Source of the DNA: Hyphomonas sp. CY54-11-8
Lineage (GTDB): Bacteria; Pseudomonadota; Alphaproteobacteria; Caulobacterales; Hyphomonadaceae
Direction of reading: 5' to 3'
DNA length: 64,000 bases
Assembly: GCF_000682735.1 (NCBI RefSeq)
Contig: NZ_AWFD01000002.1
Location: forward strand, 62,001-126,000
Shown: positions 1-9,304 of the stretch, one piece after another
Position numbering within the stretch: the first letter of the stretch is position 1
How the letters are laid out: the number at the start of each line of letters is the position of its first letter
Made by a program: the position numbers and the translations under genes
The notes under the pieces: model-generated
What the model saw: only the letters and a program-made list of their open reading frames with translations
What the model was told of the DNA's origin: nothing
Databases searched by the model: none

Positions 1-2297
1 GCCGTATAGCCTTCTTCGAACCCTTCATAGTGAACCGAAGCCTTGGCCGGCTTGTCCCGTCCTTTCACCCAGCCGATCTCGGAAAGATCCAGTCGGGATT
101 CGGTCAGGTCCAATGCGGTGTCTGCAATGATGCGGGATCCCTCCCCGATTTCAGCCTGCACCTCGATCGGGATTTCTCCTGACAGATAAGCACGGCCCAG
201 AACACCGAACTCGTTCAGGAAGTCCGGCGTAACAATACTGGTCGCCGACAATAGCGATGGCTGGTCACTGTCATTGAATGCATCGCGCCAGGTGAATTGA
301 ACAGGAGACGGACCAAGGTTTCCAAAGCCGGAAATGGTCATGCCGTCCTGGTCAACATTCACTTTCGCCGAACCTTCCGTCAGATCGAAGCCAAGCGCAG
401 CATCCCTGAGCCCAGCCTCAGCGACGTTGCCGATCGCAGTGAACCGGATATCTTCATACGGAACATCGTCCAGCGCAGGCCGGAACATTTCGAAAGTCAT
501 TTCCCCGTCGCCAGACAGGCGCGCAGGGTCGAAATCGATTTCAAGGCGAGAGTCGACCAGCATTTTCATGATCAGAGAAATGGGCCCATGACCGCGCGCA
601 AAAACCCGGAAATCTCCACCGCGAACATTGAATGCTGGCATCAGAAATGCGCCCTCGTCGAGGTCCCACCCGCCATATTCGCCGGAATCCAGCGTCACCC
701 GGAAAGAGTTGCCGGTCAGCCACCCAGTCCCGCGTCCTTTTTCGACGGGAGGAAGGTCCGACAGGAATTTCACCCAGGCGTCTTCCGCTACGAAGGTAAG
801 CTCAAGGTCTGAATCGCGCAGGTAGCCGTCTTCGCCAAAGCTGTCGCGCTTCAGGTCGATATGGCCTTTGATGTCCTTAAGTGCGCCGGCCTCGACATGA
901 TCCCGCGCGAAGTTCCTGCCACCGGTCCCAAGCCCAACGGGCCAGAACGCCATCACCGTATCCTTGGTCACATCCCCGCTGGTCTCCAGAGCGATGTGGC
1001 CGAGGACCGGCGGCTCACCCTCCTGCTGGTCCTGCGTAAGGCCAATGTTACCCGTCACAAGAAAGCCTGCGTCCTGCTCCATAAACACGAGGGCGAGCTC
1101 GTCGACTTTCCGGTCAGCGACACTCATCAATCCGGACGCCTTCAGGCCAGTCAGGGTAATTGGACGCTCGAACACCGGCGTGAAATCCAGCGTGAGCTCT
1201 TCACTCGAGAGCTCAAAGTCGTGTGCGGACTGTCCTTGCAGGATGTCTTTCAGCGTCAGGCTCGCCTGTCCGCTGGCCGGACCAACCTTGTCGCCCGTCA
1301 CGTCCACCCGCATCGTGTCGTCATTGGCAAGATAGGTCGCGGTGACATCGAGCCCTTGCACGTCAAGACCACCAGCAAACGGCATGTGACCTTCGCCCAT
1401 ATTGGAATGAAAGGCGATCTCGCTGATGCCGGTGGCCTGAGCGTAGTCGAGAGTCACATCGGCATTGGCGGGCAGGCCATCGAAGGCATCCACTTGCGCA
1501 CCGAAGCGGGCCGCCAGATCCGCCAACGGCCAATCCGCCACCGCGAACTCTGCATGCAGCTTTTCCTCAAGCGTGTAGGAGCGGATCGTCGCCGCCAGCC
1601 CGCCTGGCAAACCCGCGCCCGCGCCAGTCCCGGCCGCGCTGACCAGGATACCGTCCTCCTCACGTGAAATCCGCCCCTTCGCATCTGTTATGTCGAGAAC
1701 GGGTTGCTGGTTGCTGTCCCGGAGACGGAATTCGAAGCCGGCAAAGCCCAGATATTCGAGCGCATAGTTCTGCTCGCCCTGCTTCAGCGCCTCCAGGATC
1801 GGCGGAATCACTTCATTAGCGCGCTGCAGCCACTCCTGCGGGGTTTCAGGCAGCTTTCCGACAGGGATTTCCGGCAGAGGCTCACCGCCGACAAACCAGG
1901 TGGAGGGTGTTTCCTGGTCGATATTGACCCAGCCATCCTCGAGATCGAGGCGAAGGACTTCTATATCGCCCAGAACCAGCGATGATCCTGAAAGGACGAT
2001 ATTGGCATGTTGTGCTTCCGCACTGACATTGCCTTTCGCATCCATCATCTGGAGCCGTGATCCGGAAATATGGAGACGTTTGTCTTCCGCCGACCATTCG
2101 AGCTGCACTCCGCCGAGGCGCACCTCCCGTCCATCGCGCGCTTCTGTCATTGCGCGCTCCAGGTCGTCCCGGAACATCGACAGGTCCATCGGGCCGGAAT
2201 AGAGCCGGGCGGCGAGCAATCCCGCTGCCACAAACACAAGCAGGATCAAACCGCCGAGGATTTCGAGAAAAATCAGTGAGGCGGTCTGGCGGACCAA
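1..2297 (-). CDS. AsmA/YhdP-like (DUF3971-type) envelope protein, partial
   Basis: The reverse strand is open from the window edge to about 2.3 kb, so the 3' end of the gene lies outside the window; about 765 residues are visible. The likely start is a TTG at 2295-2297, preceded by GGAG seven bases upstream; no better-placed ATG exists in this frame. Residues about 8-30 form one hydrophobic anchor (LEILGGLILLVFVAAGLLAA), followed by a long, beta-rich, repetitive periplasmic region with an early YhdP-like stretch (LGGVQLEWS). Proteins of the AsmA/YhdP/TamB group are thought to bridge inner and outer membranes and carry phospholipid. The family call rests on architecture and weak similarity; the gene is divergent from bcp with about 95 bp between starts. 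Confidence 0.7.
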   Translation of the reverse strand, partial: MVRQTASLIFLEILGGLILLVFVAAGLLAARLYSGPMDLSMFRDDLERAMTEARDGREVRLGGVQLEWSAEDKRLHISGSRLQMMDAKGNVSAEAQHANIVLSGSSLVLGDIEVLRLDLEDGWVNIDQETPSTWFVGGEPLPEIPVGKLPETPQEWLQRANEVIPPILEALKQGEQNYALEYLGFAGFEFRLRDSNQQPVLDITDAKGRISREEDGILVSAAGTGAGAGLPGGLAATIRSYTLEEKLHAEFAVADWPLADLAARFGAQVDAFDGLPANADVTLDYAQATGISEIAFHSNMGEGHMPFAGGLDVQGLDVTATYLANDDTMRVDVTGDKVGPASGQASLTLKDILQGQSAHDFELSSEELTLDFTPVFERPITLTGLKASGLMSVADRKVDELALVFMEQDAGFLVTGNIGLTQDQQEGEPPVLGHIALETSGDVTKDTVMAFWPVGLGTGGRNFARDHVEAGALKDIKGHIDLKRDSFGEDGYLRDSDLELTFVAEDAWVKFLSDLPPVEKGRGTGWLTGNSFRVTLDSGEYGGWDLDEGAFLMPAFNVRGGDFRVFARGHGPISLIMKMLVDSRLEIDFDPARLSGDGEMTFEMFRPALDDVPYEDIRFTAIGNVAEAGLRDAALGFDLTEGSAKVNVDQDGMTISGFGNLGPSPVQFTWRDAFNDSDQPSLLSATSIVTPDFLNEFGVLGRAYLSGEIPIEVQAEIGEGSRIIADTALDLTESRLDLSEIGWVKGRDKPAKASVHYEGFEEGYT

Positions 2298-2393
2298 GGG
2301 CGCGCTCCGTACAAGTCGGGTCCAGTCATATACGCCGTTCAGCGCTGTGTCTGGTATAAGCAGTACAGCCGGAGCGCACCATAGGAGGATTAC

Positions 2394-2864
2394 ATGGCAA
2401 TCGGGCCCAAAGAAGGCGGACGTGCCCCGAATTTCAGCATGGATTCAACGCAAGGGCCGATAAAGCTCGGCGACTACAAGGATCAGGTGTTGGTTCTCTA
2501 CTTCTATCCGAAGGACGACACGCCTGGCTGCACGACCGAAGCGAAAGACTTCACAGACCTTGCACAGGAGTTCGAAAAGGCCGGCGCGAAAGTCGTGGGC
2601 GTGTCTCGTGACACGCTGGCGAAGCACGAAAAATTTGCGGCAAAACATGATCTCGCCGTGACGCTTGCGTCGGACGAAGACGGCAAGGTTTGCGAAGCCT
2701 ACGGCGTCTGGGTCGAGAAGAAGAATTATGGCCGGACGTATATGGGAATCGAGCGCTCAACATTCCTGATCGGACCTGACAAAAAGGTAATCCGAATCTG
2801 GCGAAAAGTGCGCGTCAAAGGCCATGCCGAAGATGTACTCAATGTCATCAAATCGGGCGCCTGA
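2394..2864 (+). CDS. bcp: Thioredoxin-dependent thiol peroxidase (Bcp/PrxQ)
   Basis: A 156-residue peroxiredoxin of the Bcp/PrxQ class, which reduces hydroperoxides in the cytoplasm. The peroxidatic cysteine is C46 in DDTPGCTTEAKDF. The residue five places later, cysteine in E. coli Bcp, is lysine here; the only other cysteine is C100 (DGKVCEAYGVW), so the enzyme is either 1-Cys or uses a distant resolving cysteine. The C-terminal block YMGIERSTFLIGPDKK is typical of the family. A strong AGGAGG lies eight bases before the ATG. Transcribed divergently from the AsmA-like gene. Confidence 0.95.
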   Translation: MAIGPKEGGRAPNFSMDSTQGPIKLGDYKDQVLVLYFYPKDDTPGCTTEAKDFTDLAQEFEKAGAKVVGVSRDTLAKHEKFAAKHDLAVTLASDEDGKVCEAYGVWVEKKNYGRTYMGIERSTFLIGPDKKVIRIWRKVRVKGHAEDVLNVIKSGA

Positions 2865-3061
2865 AATCTGGCCTCGTGCAAACAATTTTCCCATGTTTAA
2901 CAAGCCTTTTACCCTCATGGGCGAAAATTTACATGAATTCTGTGCCCGAGGGGTTACACCTCGTATCGAAATCGGTATGTATTATCTTCAAGGGTTTGGG
3001 AAACCTGCTGTAGTGACTGCTGCAGTGGGGGCGTGATTTTCCGGTTCTACGGGTGGCGTGA

Positions 3062-4291
3062 ATGGCGAAGTTGAGCGCGAATCTGAAGGCGGCCTTCAAT
3101 AAAGCCTTCCCTGAGCGTCAAATTTACCATCGTAGCGGCGGCACAGTCCGCTATATTTCTGTGTCTCCATGGCAGCAGGCGATTTTTGCTGCGGGCATTG
3201 CCGCCCTGGCAGGATGGACCGTTTTTGCGACCGGCTCCTTTGTCCTCAGTGGCGGTAGCAGCGCCCTTTCCGGTAATCCGGATGGCCGCGAACTCGCCAA
3301 GTATGAGCGCTGGGTTCAGGAACTGCGCGCCAAGGATGCGCTGTCCCGTTCGCTGCTGGAAGAACGTACCGACGCCTTCCAGAAAGAAACCGTGGAGTGG
3401 GAAGAGCGTCAGAAGGCCCTCGAAGACCTCTACAAGCAGCTTAAAGGCGAGGACGACCTCGAAACGTCTTCCCTGAAGGGCGATGGCGCTGCGCTGCTTG
3501 TGCAGGCATCTATCGAAGAAGCCGACAGCCGTCAGTCGCGTGAACCTGTCCGCATCACCGCCCAGTTTGAAACAGCCAGCTCTCGCGGGTCGGTGCGAGC
3601 CCTGAAAATGGATCAGGAACGCATTCTAGATGAAGCCGAGGAAATCGCCACGGAGCGCACTGAACGCGCCCGGGGCATCCTGGCACTCACATCCGTTGGC
3701 TCAGACCGAATCGTGGCCAGCAGCGAAACGGGCGGACCGTTCATTTCGCTCGCCAATGCGACCGCCGGGCCCGATCTCAGCAATCTCTCGCTGACCGATA
3801 CCACTTTCTATTCCCGCCTGTCGCAGACTCAGGCGCGCGTCGCGGAAATGCTTTACTATGAGGACATTGTTTCCTCACTGCCGCTGGGACGCCCCGTCGG
3901 GGTACCGTACCGGCTGACCAGTAATTACGGCGTTCGCGTCGATCCATTCAAGAAACGCCCAGGCTGGCACAACGGCATCGATATGGCGGCTTATCACGCA
4001 GCCCCGATCGTCGCCGCAGGGCCTGGCGTCATCTCTTATGCAGGTCCCCGTTCGGGCTACGGGCGGCTTGTAGAAATCGACCATGGGCACGGCTTCAAGT
4101 CGCGCTATGGCCACCTCAGCGGAATTACGGTAAAAAAGGGACAAACCGTGGAGGTCGGCGATCTTGTGGGCAAGATGGGTACAACCGGTCGAAGCACGGG
4201 GGACCACCTTCACTTCGAAGTCTGGTTTAACGGCAAACCTTATGATCCAATAAAATTCCTGAAAGCAGGCCGTCATGTTCACCAAGAGTAA
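3062..4291 (+). CDS. M23 peptidoglycan endopeptidase (LmdC-like), bactofilin partner
   Basis: A 409-residue, type II membrane protein: short cytoplasmic N-terminus, one membrane segment at about residues 38-65, a charged coiled-coil stretch at about 75-135 (ERWVQELRAKDALSRSLLEE), a second helical stretch near 185-205, and a LytM/M23 zinc peptidase domain at about 275-400. Zinc ligands are visible: H303 and D307 in WHNGID and H382/H384 in HLHFEVW, so the enzyme should be active on peptide cross-links. Its end overlaps the start of the bactofilin gene by 17 bp, implying coupled translation. From memory, the homologous pair in Hyphomonas neptunium is LmdC with BacA, acting in stalk/bud morphogenesis; assignment here is by context. 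Confidence 0.92.
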   Translation: MAKLSANLKAAFNKAFPERQIYHRSGGTVRYISVSPWQQAIFAAGIAALAGWTVFATGSFVLSGGSSALSGNPDGRELAKYERWVQELRAKDALSRSLLEERTDAFQKETVEWEERQKALEDLYKQLKGEDDLETSSLKGDGAALLVQASIEEADSRQSREPVRITAQFETASSRGSVRALKMDQERILDEAEEIATERTERARGILALTSVGSDRIVASSETGGPFISLANATAGPDLSNLSLTDTTFYSRLSQTQARVAEMLYYEDIVSSLPLGRPVGVPYRLTSNYGVRVDPFKKRPGWHNGIDMAAYHAAPIVAAGPGVISYAGPRSGYGRLVEIDHGHGFKSRYGHLSGITVKKGQTVEVGDLVGKMGTTGRSTGDHLHFEVWFNGKPYDPIKFLKAGRHVHQE

Positions 4292-4811
4292 CAAACACAA
4301 CGATACGCCGCCGGCTCCTGAGCCAGCAAAGGTCCAACCTTCCGTCGATGCCATCCGTGGCGCCGCTTCAAAGCCGGCTGCCCGGGCTGCGTCCATCATT
4401 TGCGCAGACATGAAGATCAACGGTTCGGTGACCTCTGAAGGCGCACTGCAGATCGACGGCACCGTCGATGGCGACGTCGCCGCAACCGACATCACGATCG
4501 GCGCTTCCGGTCACATCACCGGCGAAGTGAAAGCCGAAGTCGTGAAGGTCAAAGGCCGTATCAAGGGCTCGATCCGTGCCCGTAAGGTCGAGCTTGAGAC
4601 GGGTGCTCATGTGAAGGGTGACATCGTGCACTCCTCACTGCAGATCCAGTCCAACGCTGTGTTCGAAGGCCAGGTGAAGCATTCCGAGGATCCGCTGAAG
4701 GATGCCGCACCGCGCGCTGCCGCCAGCGATGCTCGTCCTTCTACTTCGCCGTCGTCCAGCGCGGCCCCGAACGCGACCAGCGGCTTCGGTATTGCACCGA
4801 CCGCTTCCTGA
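4275..4811 (+). CDS. Bactofilin (polymer-forming cytoskeletal protein)
   Basis: A 178-residue bactofilin (DUF583). A flexible, proline- and alanine-rich N-terminus (about 1-38) is followed by the right-handed beta-helix core at about 40-140, seen as spaced short strands with glycines (IDGTVDGDVAATDITIGASG), and a low-complexity Ser/Ala/Pro tail. Bactofilins polymerise without nucleotide and scaffold cell-wall enzymes at curved membrane. The start codon lies inside the end of the M23 gene and is preceded by AGCAGG. The overlap with a dedicated hydrolase indicates a morphogenetic role rather than motility. Confidence 0.95.
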   Translation: MFTKSNKHNDTPPAPEPAKVQPSVDAIRGAASKPAARAASIICADMKINGSVTSEGALQIDGTVDGDVAATDITIGASGHITGEVKAEVVKVKGRIKGSIRARKVELETGAHVKGDIVHSSLQIQSNAVFEGQVKHSEDPLKDAAPRAAASDARPSTSPSSSAAPNATSGFGIAPTAS

Positions 4812-4833
4812 TCGGTCCTGCTTCTGAATTGAG

Positions 4834-4866
4834 ACGCCGGCATCAAGAGATGCCGGCGTTTTTCTT
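4834..4866 (+). terminator. Rho-independent terminator after the bactofilin gene
   Basis: Perfect 10-bp stem ACGCCGGCAT/ATGCCGGCGT with a six-base loop (4844-4849), followed directly by a T-rich tract (TTTTCTTTG). It closes the M23-bactofilin transcript. Confidence 0.93.
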
Positions 4867-4957
4867 TGTTTCGCAAGACATTGGCCTGAGCCCTGGTCTT
4901 GCCCGGCGTTTTCCACCTGATAGGGTCCGCCGCAATCGTGATTGCGGAGTATCTGAT

Positions 4958-6484
4958 ATGCGTGCGTGTTTGATTGCCTTAGGTCTGGCCCTGTCCATGG
5001 GACCCGCATTTGCTGAAGAACCGGCAAGACCTGGAACGTCTGAACCCGCCGCCAGCAAAGCAGATATTCCTGAGGCGAAAGTCTTCACTTCCGACCACAC
5101 GTTCAAACTTCGCGGCCAGACCATCAAGTACAAGACGATCGCGGGTGAAACCTATCTCCGGGATGAGAAAGACGAGCCGACCGCATCCATCTTTTCGGTG
5201 GCCTATATCCGTGATGGCGTGAGCAATCCGACCACCCGCCCTGTGACGTTCGTCTTCAATGGTGGCCCTGGGTCCGCGTCGCTGTGGCTGCACATGGGCG
5301 CCTTCGGACCGAAACAGGTGATCACGCCATCGGACGCGCGCGGTGTCGGCGCCCCGCCCTACACGATCCAGGACAATCAGAATTCACTCCTGGACGTCAG
5401 CGATCTGGTCTTCATCGATCCCGTCGGGACGGGTTACTCTCGTCCGCTGGGAGACACAGAAGGCAAGGAGTTCTACGGCGTCAACGAGGACGCGGAGAGT
5501 ATTGCCGAGTTCATTCGCATCTGGCTGACCGAAAATGGCCGTTGGAACAGCCCGAAATTCCTGGCCGGTGAAAGCTACGGAACCACCCGGGCGGCTGCCC
5601 TGACGGAGAAGCTGCAAGGCGGCTGGAACGGCATCGGTCTCAATGGTGTCATCCTGATCTCGGCGATCCTCGACTTCCAGAACGCCCGATTTGCGCCTGG
5701 AAATGACTCCGCGCATATCTCTTTCTTCCCAACAGAAGCAGCCATCGCCTGGTACCACGGCAAGGCAAACAAGGCACGATGGAACAATAATTTCGATGCG
5801 TTCGTGGCTGACGCCCGCAACTATGCGACAGACACATTGGCCCCGGCCCTGATCCGCGGTTCCACTCTTACCGCAGAGCAAAAGAGCGCCATTGCCGCTG
5901 ACATGAGTGACTATCTGGGCGTTGCTGCGAAGTGGATTGAGCTGGCCAACCTGCGAGTGGACCCAACGCGGTTCCGCAAGGAGCTGCTGCGCAATGAAGG
6001 CTATACGGTTGGGCGGTTCGATGGCCGCTACAAAGGCATCGACAGCGAAGGCACGTCAGACACACCTGAAAATGATCCATCCGGATACGGAATGGATACA
6101 GCCTATGTCGCTGCGATCAACGACTACTTGACCCGCGAGCTGGACGTGGATTTCACGCGCCCCTACAAAGTCCTGACTGGCGGACCGGGTTCCCAATGGA
6201 ACTGGAGCATGAGCGAAGGTGGCTGGCCTGCTTACGTGAACGTCACCCCCTGGCTTGGAAAAGGCATGCGTGAAAACCCGGATCTGAAGGTACTTCTCGC
6301 CTCAGGCTGGTACGATCTGGCGACCCCGTTCTTCGGTGCCGAAATGGCCATGTATCAGAATGGCGTCGTTCTTGATCGGGTTCAGTTCGATTACTACGAC
6401 GCCGGTCACATGATGTACCTGAAGGAATCTGACGGCACGAAGCTCTCCGACGACGTCCGTAAATTCATCGAGGCTGGCCAGTAA
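4958..6484 (+). CDS. Exported S10 serine carboxypeptidase-like protein
   Basis: 508 residues from the chosen ATG, which begins a clear signal peptide (MRACLIALGLALSMGPAFA, cleavage near residue 19). Upstream in-frame ATGs would place the start inside the preceding terminator and are rejected. The S10 fold is marked by FNGGPGSASLWLHMGAFGP, the nucleophile S206 in GESYGTTR, D453 in GWYDLATP and H484 in DAGHMMY, so a complete catalytic triad is present. The product would remove C-terminal residues from peptides in the periplasm or outside the cell. It stands alone between a terminator and the convergent nfeD gene. Confidence 0.9.
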   Translation: MRACLIALGLALSMGPAFAEEPARPGTSEPAASKADIPEAKVFTSDHTFKLRGQTIKYKTIAGETYLRDEKDEPTASIFSVAYIRDGVSNPTTRPVTFVFNGGPGSASLWLHMGAFGPKQVITPSDARGVGAPPYTIQDNQNSLLDVSDLVFIDPVGTGYSRPLGDTEGKEFYGVNEDAESIAEFIRIWLTENGRWNSPKFLAGESYGTTRAAALTEKLQGGWNGIGLNGVILISAILDFQNARFAPGNDSAHISFFPTEAAIAWYHGKANKARWNNNFDAFVADARNYATDTLAPALIRGSTLTAEQKSAIAADMSDYLGVAAKWIELANLRVDPTRFRKELLRNEGYTVGRFDGRYKGIDSEGTSDTPENDPSGYGMDTAYVAAINDYLTRELDVDFTRPYKVLTGGPGSQWNWSMSEGGWPAYVNVTPWLGKGMRENPDLKVLLASGWYDLATPFFGAEMAMYQNGVVLDRVQFDYYDAGHMMYLKESDGTKLSDDVRKFIEAGQ

Positions 6485-6496
6485 GCTCCATCGGAA

Positions 6497-6973
6497 TCAC
6501 GCACTCTTTCGGACCAGCGCTGTGTTCATACGGGCGCCTTCGACCACGATGACATCGCCATTGTGGATGATCTCGGAGCCATCGACGATCTCCGCGCCCC
6601 AGACAGTGTCGCCGATCTTTACGCGTCCCTGCCCGGCATTCGTGAAGTCCGATGTGGCGACGCCGCGCTGACCGACAAGGCTATCCATTCGCTTGTTGAG
6701 CGTCGGATGTTCTGGTGTGGTCTTGCGCATGCCCGACAGGACCGTGCGCCCAACAACAAACAAGCCGACCGATGCTGCGCCGAAGAACAGGACTTGCCCC
6801 TGCCATGTGGCGAGACTGTCCGGGGCGAGCCAGGCAAAAGCGGCGGTAAGCCAGGCTGCGATGGAAATCATCAGCAGATCGAACGTCCCGGTCATCATCT
6901 CGATGCCGAAGAGCATCAAGCCAAGCGCAAGCCAGTGCCAGACAGTGAGATGGGTGAAGAGTTCTTCCAACAT
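6497..6973 (-). CDS. NfeD-family membrane protein (short form)
   Basis: 158 residues. Three hydrophobic segments lie at about residues 13-80 (VWHWLALGLMLFGIEMMTG and following), and a C-terminal OB-fold domain at about 90-155 (VGQRGVATSDFTNAGQGRVKIG). No ClpP-like protease domain is present, so this is the short NfeD type that associates with SPFH proteins in membrane microdomains. AGGAGA precedes the ATG. It follows the SPFH gene on the same strand with about 70 bp between, the usual pairing for this family. Confidence 0.92.
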   Translation of the reverse strand: MLEELFTHLTVWHWLALGLMLFGIEMMTGTFDLLMISIAAWLTAAFAWLAPDSLATWQGQVLFFGAASVGLFVVGRTVLSGMRKTTPEHPTLNKRMDSLVGQRGVATSDFTNAGQGRVKIGDTVWGAEIVDGSEIIHNGDVIVVEGARMNTALVRKSA

Positions 6974-7005
6974 TGTCGGTCTCCTAGAAGCAGGTTGGCA
7001 TTCCG

Positions 7006-7026
7006 GTCCCCGGCCGAGGCCGGGAC
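7006..7026. repeat. REP-like GC palindrome
   Basis: Near-perfect inverted repeat GTCCCCGGCC-GA-GGCCGGGAC between the nfeD and SPFH genes, without a T tract. Its shape resembles the short intergenic palindromes common in alphaproteobacterial genomes. Only one copy is seen in this window, so repeat status is inferred. Confidence 0.4.
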
Positions 7027-7044
7027 ACCAGGAAAAATCCAGCC

Positions 7045-7995
7045 TTAAGTCCGTGTGGGCGGCACAGCGCCCGATTGAACCTGAACGTCCTTCGCAGCGC
7101 CCGTAAGGCCTTTAATGCCCTCGATCGCTCCGATGATGCTGGAGAACTCTGCCGGAATGATGACCGTCTTCTGCTGGTTGGAAGTCGCCAATTTGCCGAA
7201 GGCTTCGACATAGGCCTGGCCGAGGAAGTAGTTGATCGCATTAACGTCACCGCGCGCGATCGCTTCGGACACCATTGCGGTGGCCTTGGCTTCCGCTTCG
7301 GCTTCGCGTTCCCGGGCCTCAGCATCCCGGAAGGCGGCTTCACGGCGGCCTTCTGCTTCAAGGATCTGCGCCTGTTTCTGGCCTTCAGCTTTCAGAATCG
7401 CCGACTGCTTGTCGCCTTCTGCGGTCAGGATCTCCGCACGCTTCAGACGTTCAGCTTTCATCTGGCGGGCCATGGCTTCAGTGATGTCTGCCGGCGGGCT
7501 GAGGTCGGCGATCTCGATCCGGGTCACCTTTACGCCCCACGGATTGGTCGCGGCATCGATCACGTTGAGCAGGCGGGCGTTGATGTCATCGCGGTTGGAC
7601 AGGACTTCGTCGAGGTCCATCGAGCCGACCACGGTACGGATGTTTGTCAGTGAAAGGTTCTGGATAGCGTGGTGAAGATTGTTGACTTCGTAAGCCGCAG
7701 CCACCGGGTCGATCACCTGGATAAAGACGATGGCATCGCAGGACACCATGGCATTGTCCTTGGTGATGACTTCCTGTTGAGGAACATCAAGGACCGTCTC
7801 CATCATGTTCATTTTCCGCCCCACTCTGTCGATGAAGGGCGTGATGACAGACAAGCCGGGCGTCAGCGTCTTCGTGTAACGGCCAAACCGTTCGACCGTG
7901 AAATTGTAGCCCTGAGGCACGAATTTGAATGCCGAAACCAGACCAATGACCGCGACGGCCATTACCAGCACGATCACTGCAAAAAACGGATCCAT
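7045..7995 (-). CDS. SPFH/band 7 membrane protein (QmcA/stomatin-like)
   Basis: 316 residues from the ATG at 7993-7995, which has AGGAG upstream and starts with the membrane segment [19 protein letters not shown]; a longer in-frame ATG at 8100 lies inside a terminator hairpin and is rejected. The SPFH domain runs from about residue 20 to 190 ([19 protein letters not shown]), followed by an Ala/Glu-rich coiled coil at about 190-260 with the repeated pattern [17 protein letters not shown]. Such proteins form ring-like membrane scaffolds with NfeD partners, and the nfeD gene lies directly downstream. Confidence 0.93.
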   Translation of the reverse strand: MDPFFAVIVLVMAVAVIGLVSAFKFVPQGYNFTVERFGRYTKTLTPGLSVITPFIDRVGRKMNMMETVLDVPQQEVITKDNAMVSCDAIVFIQVIDPVAAAYEVNNLHHAIQNLSLTNIRTVVGSMDLDEVLSNRDDINARLLNVIDAATNPWGVKVTRIEIADLSPPADITEAMARQMKAERLKRAEILTAEGDKQSAILKAEGQKQAQILEAEGRREAAFRDAEAREREAEAEAKATAMVSEAIARGDVNAINYFLGQAYVEAFGKLATSNQQKTVIIPAEFSSIIGAIEGIKGLTGAAKDVQVQSGAVPPTRT

Positions 7996-8063
7996 GGGGT
8001 CCCTCTCCTTTGTTACGCCCATAAAGGTGGGGAGAGTTTTCCGTTTTTCAATAAATACCCAAC

Positions 8064-8094
8064 CAAAAACGGCGTGCTCGTCCCCAAGCACGCC
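8064..8094 (-). terminator. Rho-independent terminator after the peroxiredoxin gene
   Basis: Perfect 8-bp stem GGCGTGCT/AGCACGCC (8071-8094) followed on the minus strand by GTTTTTGG. It separates the peroxiredoxin gene from the downstream SPFH-nfeD pair. Confidence 0.8.
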
Positions 8095-8136
8095 GATCAT
8101 GGATCAAATTGGTTAAAACGCGTTATGCCTGATAAA

Positions 8137-8619
8137 TCAAAGTTGTTCGAGCATGTAGTCAGCGCTGGAAACTTTGAATTCGCCGCCTTGCTCGACATTG
8201 AGCTCTGTAACCACTCCGTCTTTGACGATCATCGAGTAGCGCTGCGAACGCTGCCCCATTCCGAAGCCTGAGCCATCCATCTCAAGACCGAGCGCCTTCG
8301 CGAAGGTGCCGTTACCGTCCGCCAGCATGCGGACCTTGCCGTCCGCGCCAGCGCTCTTGCCCCATGCGCCCATGACGAACACATCATTGACGGAGGTGCA
8401 GACCACATCGTCCACACCTTTGCCTTTCAGGTCGTCGAGCTTCTCAACGAAGCCCGGAAGGTGTTTAGCGGAACAGGTCGGGGTGAAAGCACCCGGAACG
8501 GCAAAAAGGGCGACCGTCTTGCCGCCAAATACGTCTGCTGTTGTGCACGGCGCTGGACCGTCTGCGGTCATTTCCATGAAAGTTGCGTCTGGAAGCTTAT
8601 CACCGACCTTGATGCTCAT
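8137..8619 (-). CDS. Prx5-type peroxiredoxin
   Basis: 160 residues from the ATG at 8617-8619 with GGGAG upstream; the frame stays open further upstream but that extension overlaps the divergent yqgE start and has no family similarity. The active-site motif VPGAFTPTCSAKHLPGF contains the peroxidatic cysteine C49, and the DGSGFGMGQRSQRYSMIV block is characteristic of the Prx5 (PMP20-like, glutaredoxin- or glutathione-dependent) group. It probably reduces H2O2 and alkyl hydroperoxides in the cytosol. Monocistronic, ending in a hairpin terminator. Confidence 0.92.
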   Translation of the reverse strand: MSIKVGDKLPDATFMEMTADGPAPCTTADVFGGKTVALFAVPGAFTPTCSAKHLPGFVEKLDDLKGKGVDDVVCTSVNDVFVMGAWGKSAGADGKVRMLADGNGTFAKALGLEMDGSGFGMGQRSQRYSMIVKDGVVTELNVEQGGEFKVSSADYMLEQL

Positions 8620-8743
8620 CTGCTTTTCTCCCTGCAGGTTTGACCAAGGACATAGGTCTCCCGGTGCTGCGAAGCAAGGATTCCCGCCCTTGCCAAAGCG
8701 ACCGGGATAGCCCAGCCTCGGCTCTGAAGGATTTCCGCGCGCC

Positions 8744-9304
8744 ATGGACACAGACCTGACAGGAAAACTGCTGATCGCCCTGCCCGGCATTGGCGACGCC
8801 CGGTTTGCGCGATCTGTCATCCTCGTGTGTGCACATTCCCCGGAGTTCGCCATGGGCATCGTGCTGAACAAGCCGATGGCCCATTTGCGCCTACCGCAAT
8901 TGTTCGAACAGCTCGATGTGCCCATCGAAGCTGACGTACCGGACACGTTTGTTCTGGATGGCGGCCCGGTCAGCTCTGATCGCGGGTTCGTGCTTCACAC
9001 CGACGATGTCTACAATGAAGGCGCCAGCTTGCCGGTTGATGGTGATATCTGCATGACCGCAACGCGGGACATCCTGCACGCCATGGGCTCCACTCACCCC
9101 CCCAGGCGCAGCGTGCTTGCACTCGGTTATTCTGGCTGGGGTGCAGGCCAACTGGAAACGGAACTCGCGGAAAATGCCTGGCTCGTCTGCGACCTTGATC
9201 CGGAGCTGATCTTCTCCAGCGCTCATGAACGCAAATGGCGTCATGCGCTGGGCCGGCTTGGTATTGATAGCGCGAGATTGCAGATTGTTCCTGGAAACGC
9301 CTGA
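8744..9304 (+). CDS. YqgE/AlgH family protein
   Basis: 186 residues. Conserved blocks of the family are present: LTGKLLIALPGIGDARF at the N-terminus, GIVLNKP near residue 45, the FVLDGGPV block near residue 70 and LALGYSGWGAGQLE near residue 128. The molecular function of YqgE/AlgH proteins is not established; the family was linked to alginate regulation in Pseudomonas and has an unusual globular fold. The stop codon directly abuts that of the convergent EAL gene, with no bases between. Confidence 0.93.
   Translation: MDTDLTGKLLIALPGIGDARFARSVILVCAHSPEFAMGIVLNKPMAHLRLPQLFEQLDVPIEADVPDTFVLDGGPVSSDRGFVLHTDDVYNEGASLPVDGDICMTATRDILHAMGSTHPPRRSVLALGYSGWGAGQLETELAENAWLVCDLDPELIFSSAHERKWRHALGRLGIDSARLQIVPGNA

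Noticed and set aside
297..2359. Several plus-strand open frames over the left edge
   Set aside because: They lie opposite the continuous AsmA/YhdP-like minus-strand frame and show no protein-like features.
2885..2925. A CtrA-like TTAA-N7-TTAA site upstream of the M23-bactofilin pair
   Set aside because: Only the first half-site is present (TTAA followed by TTTA at the wrong spacing).
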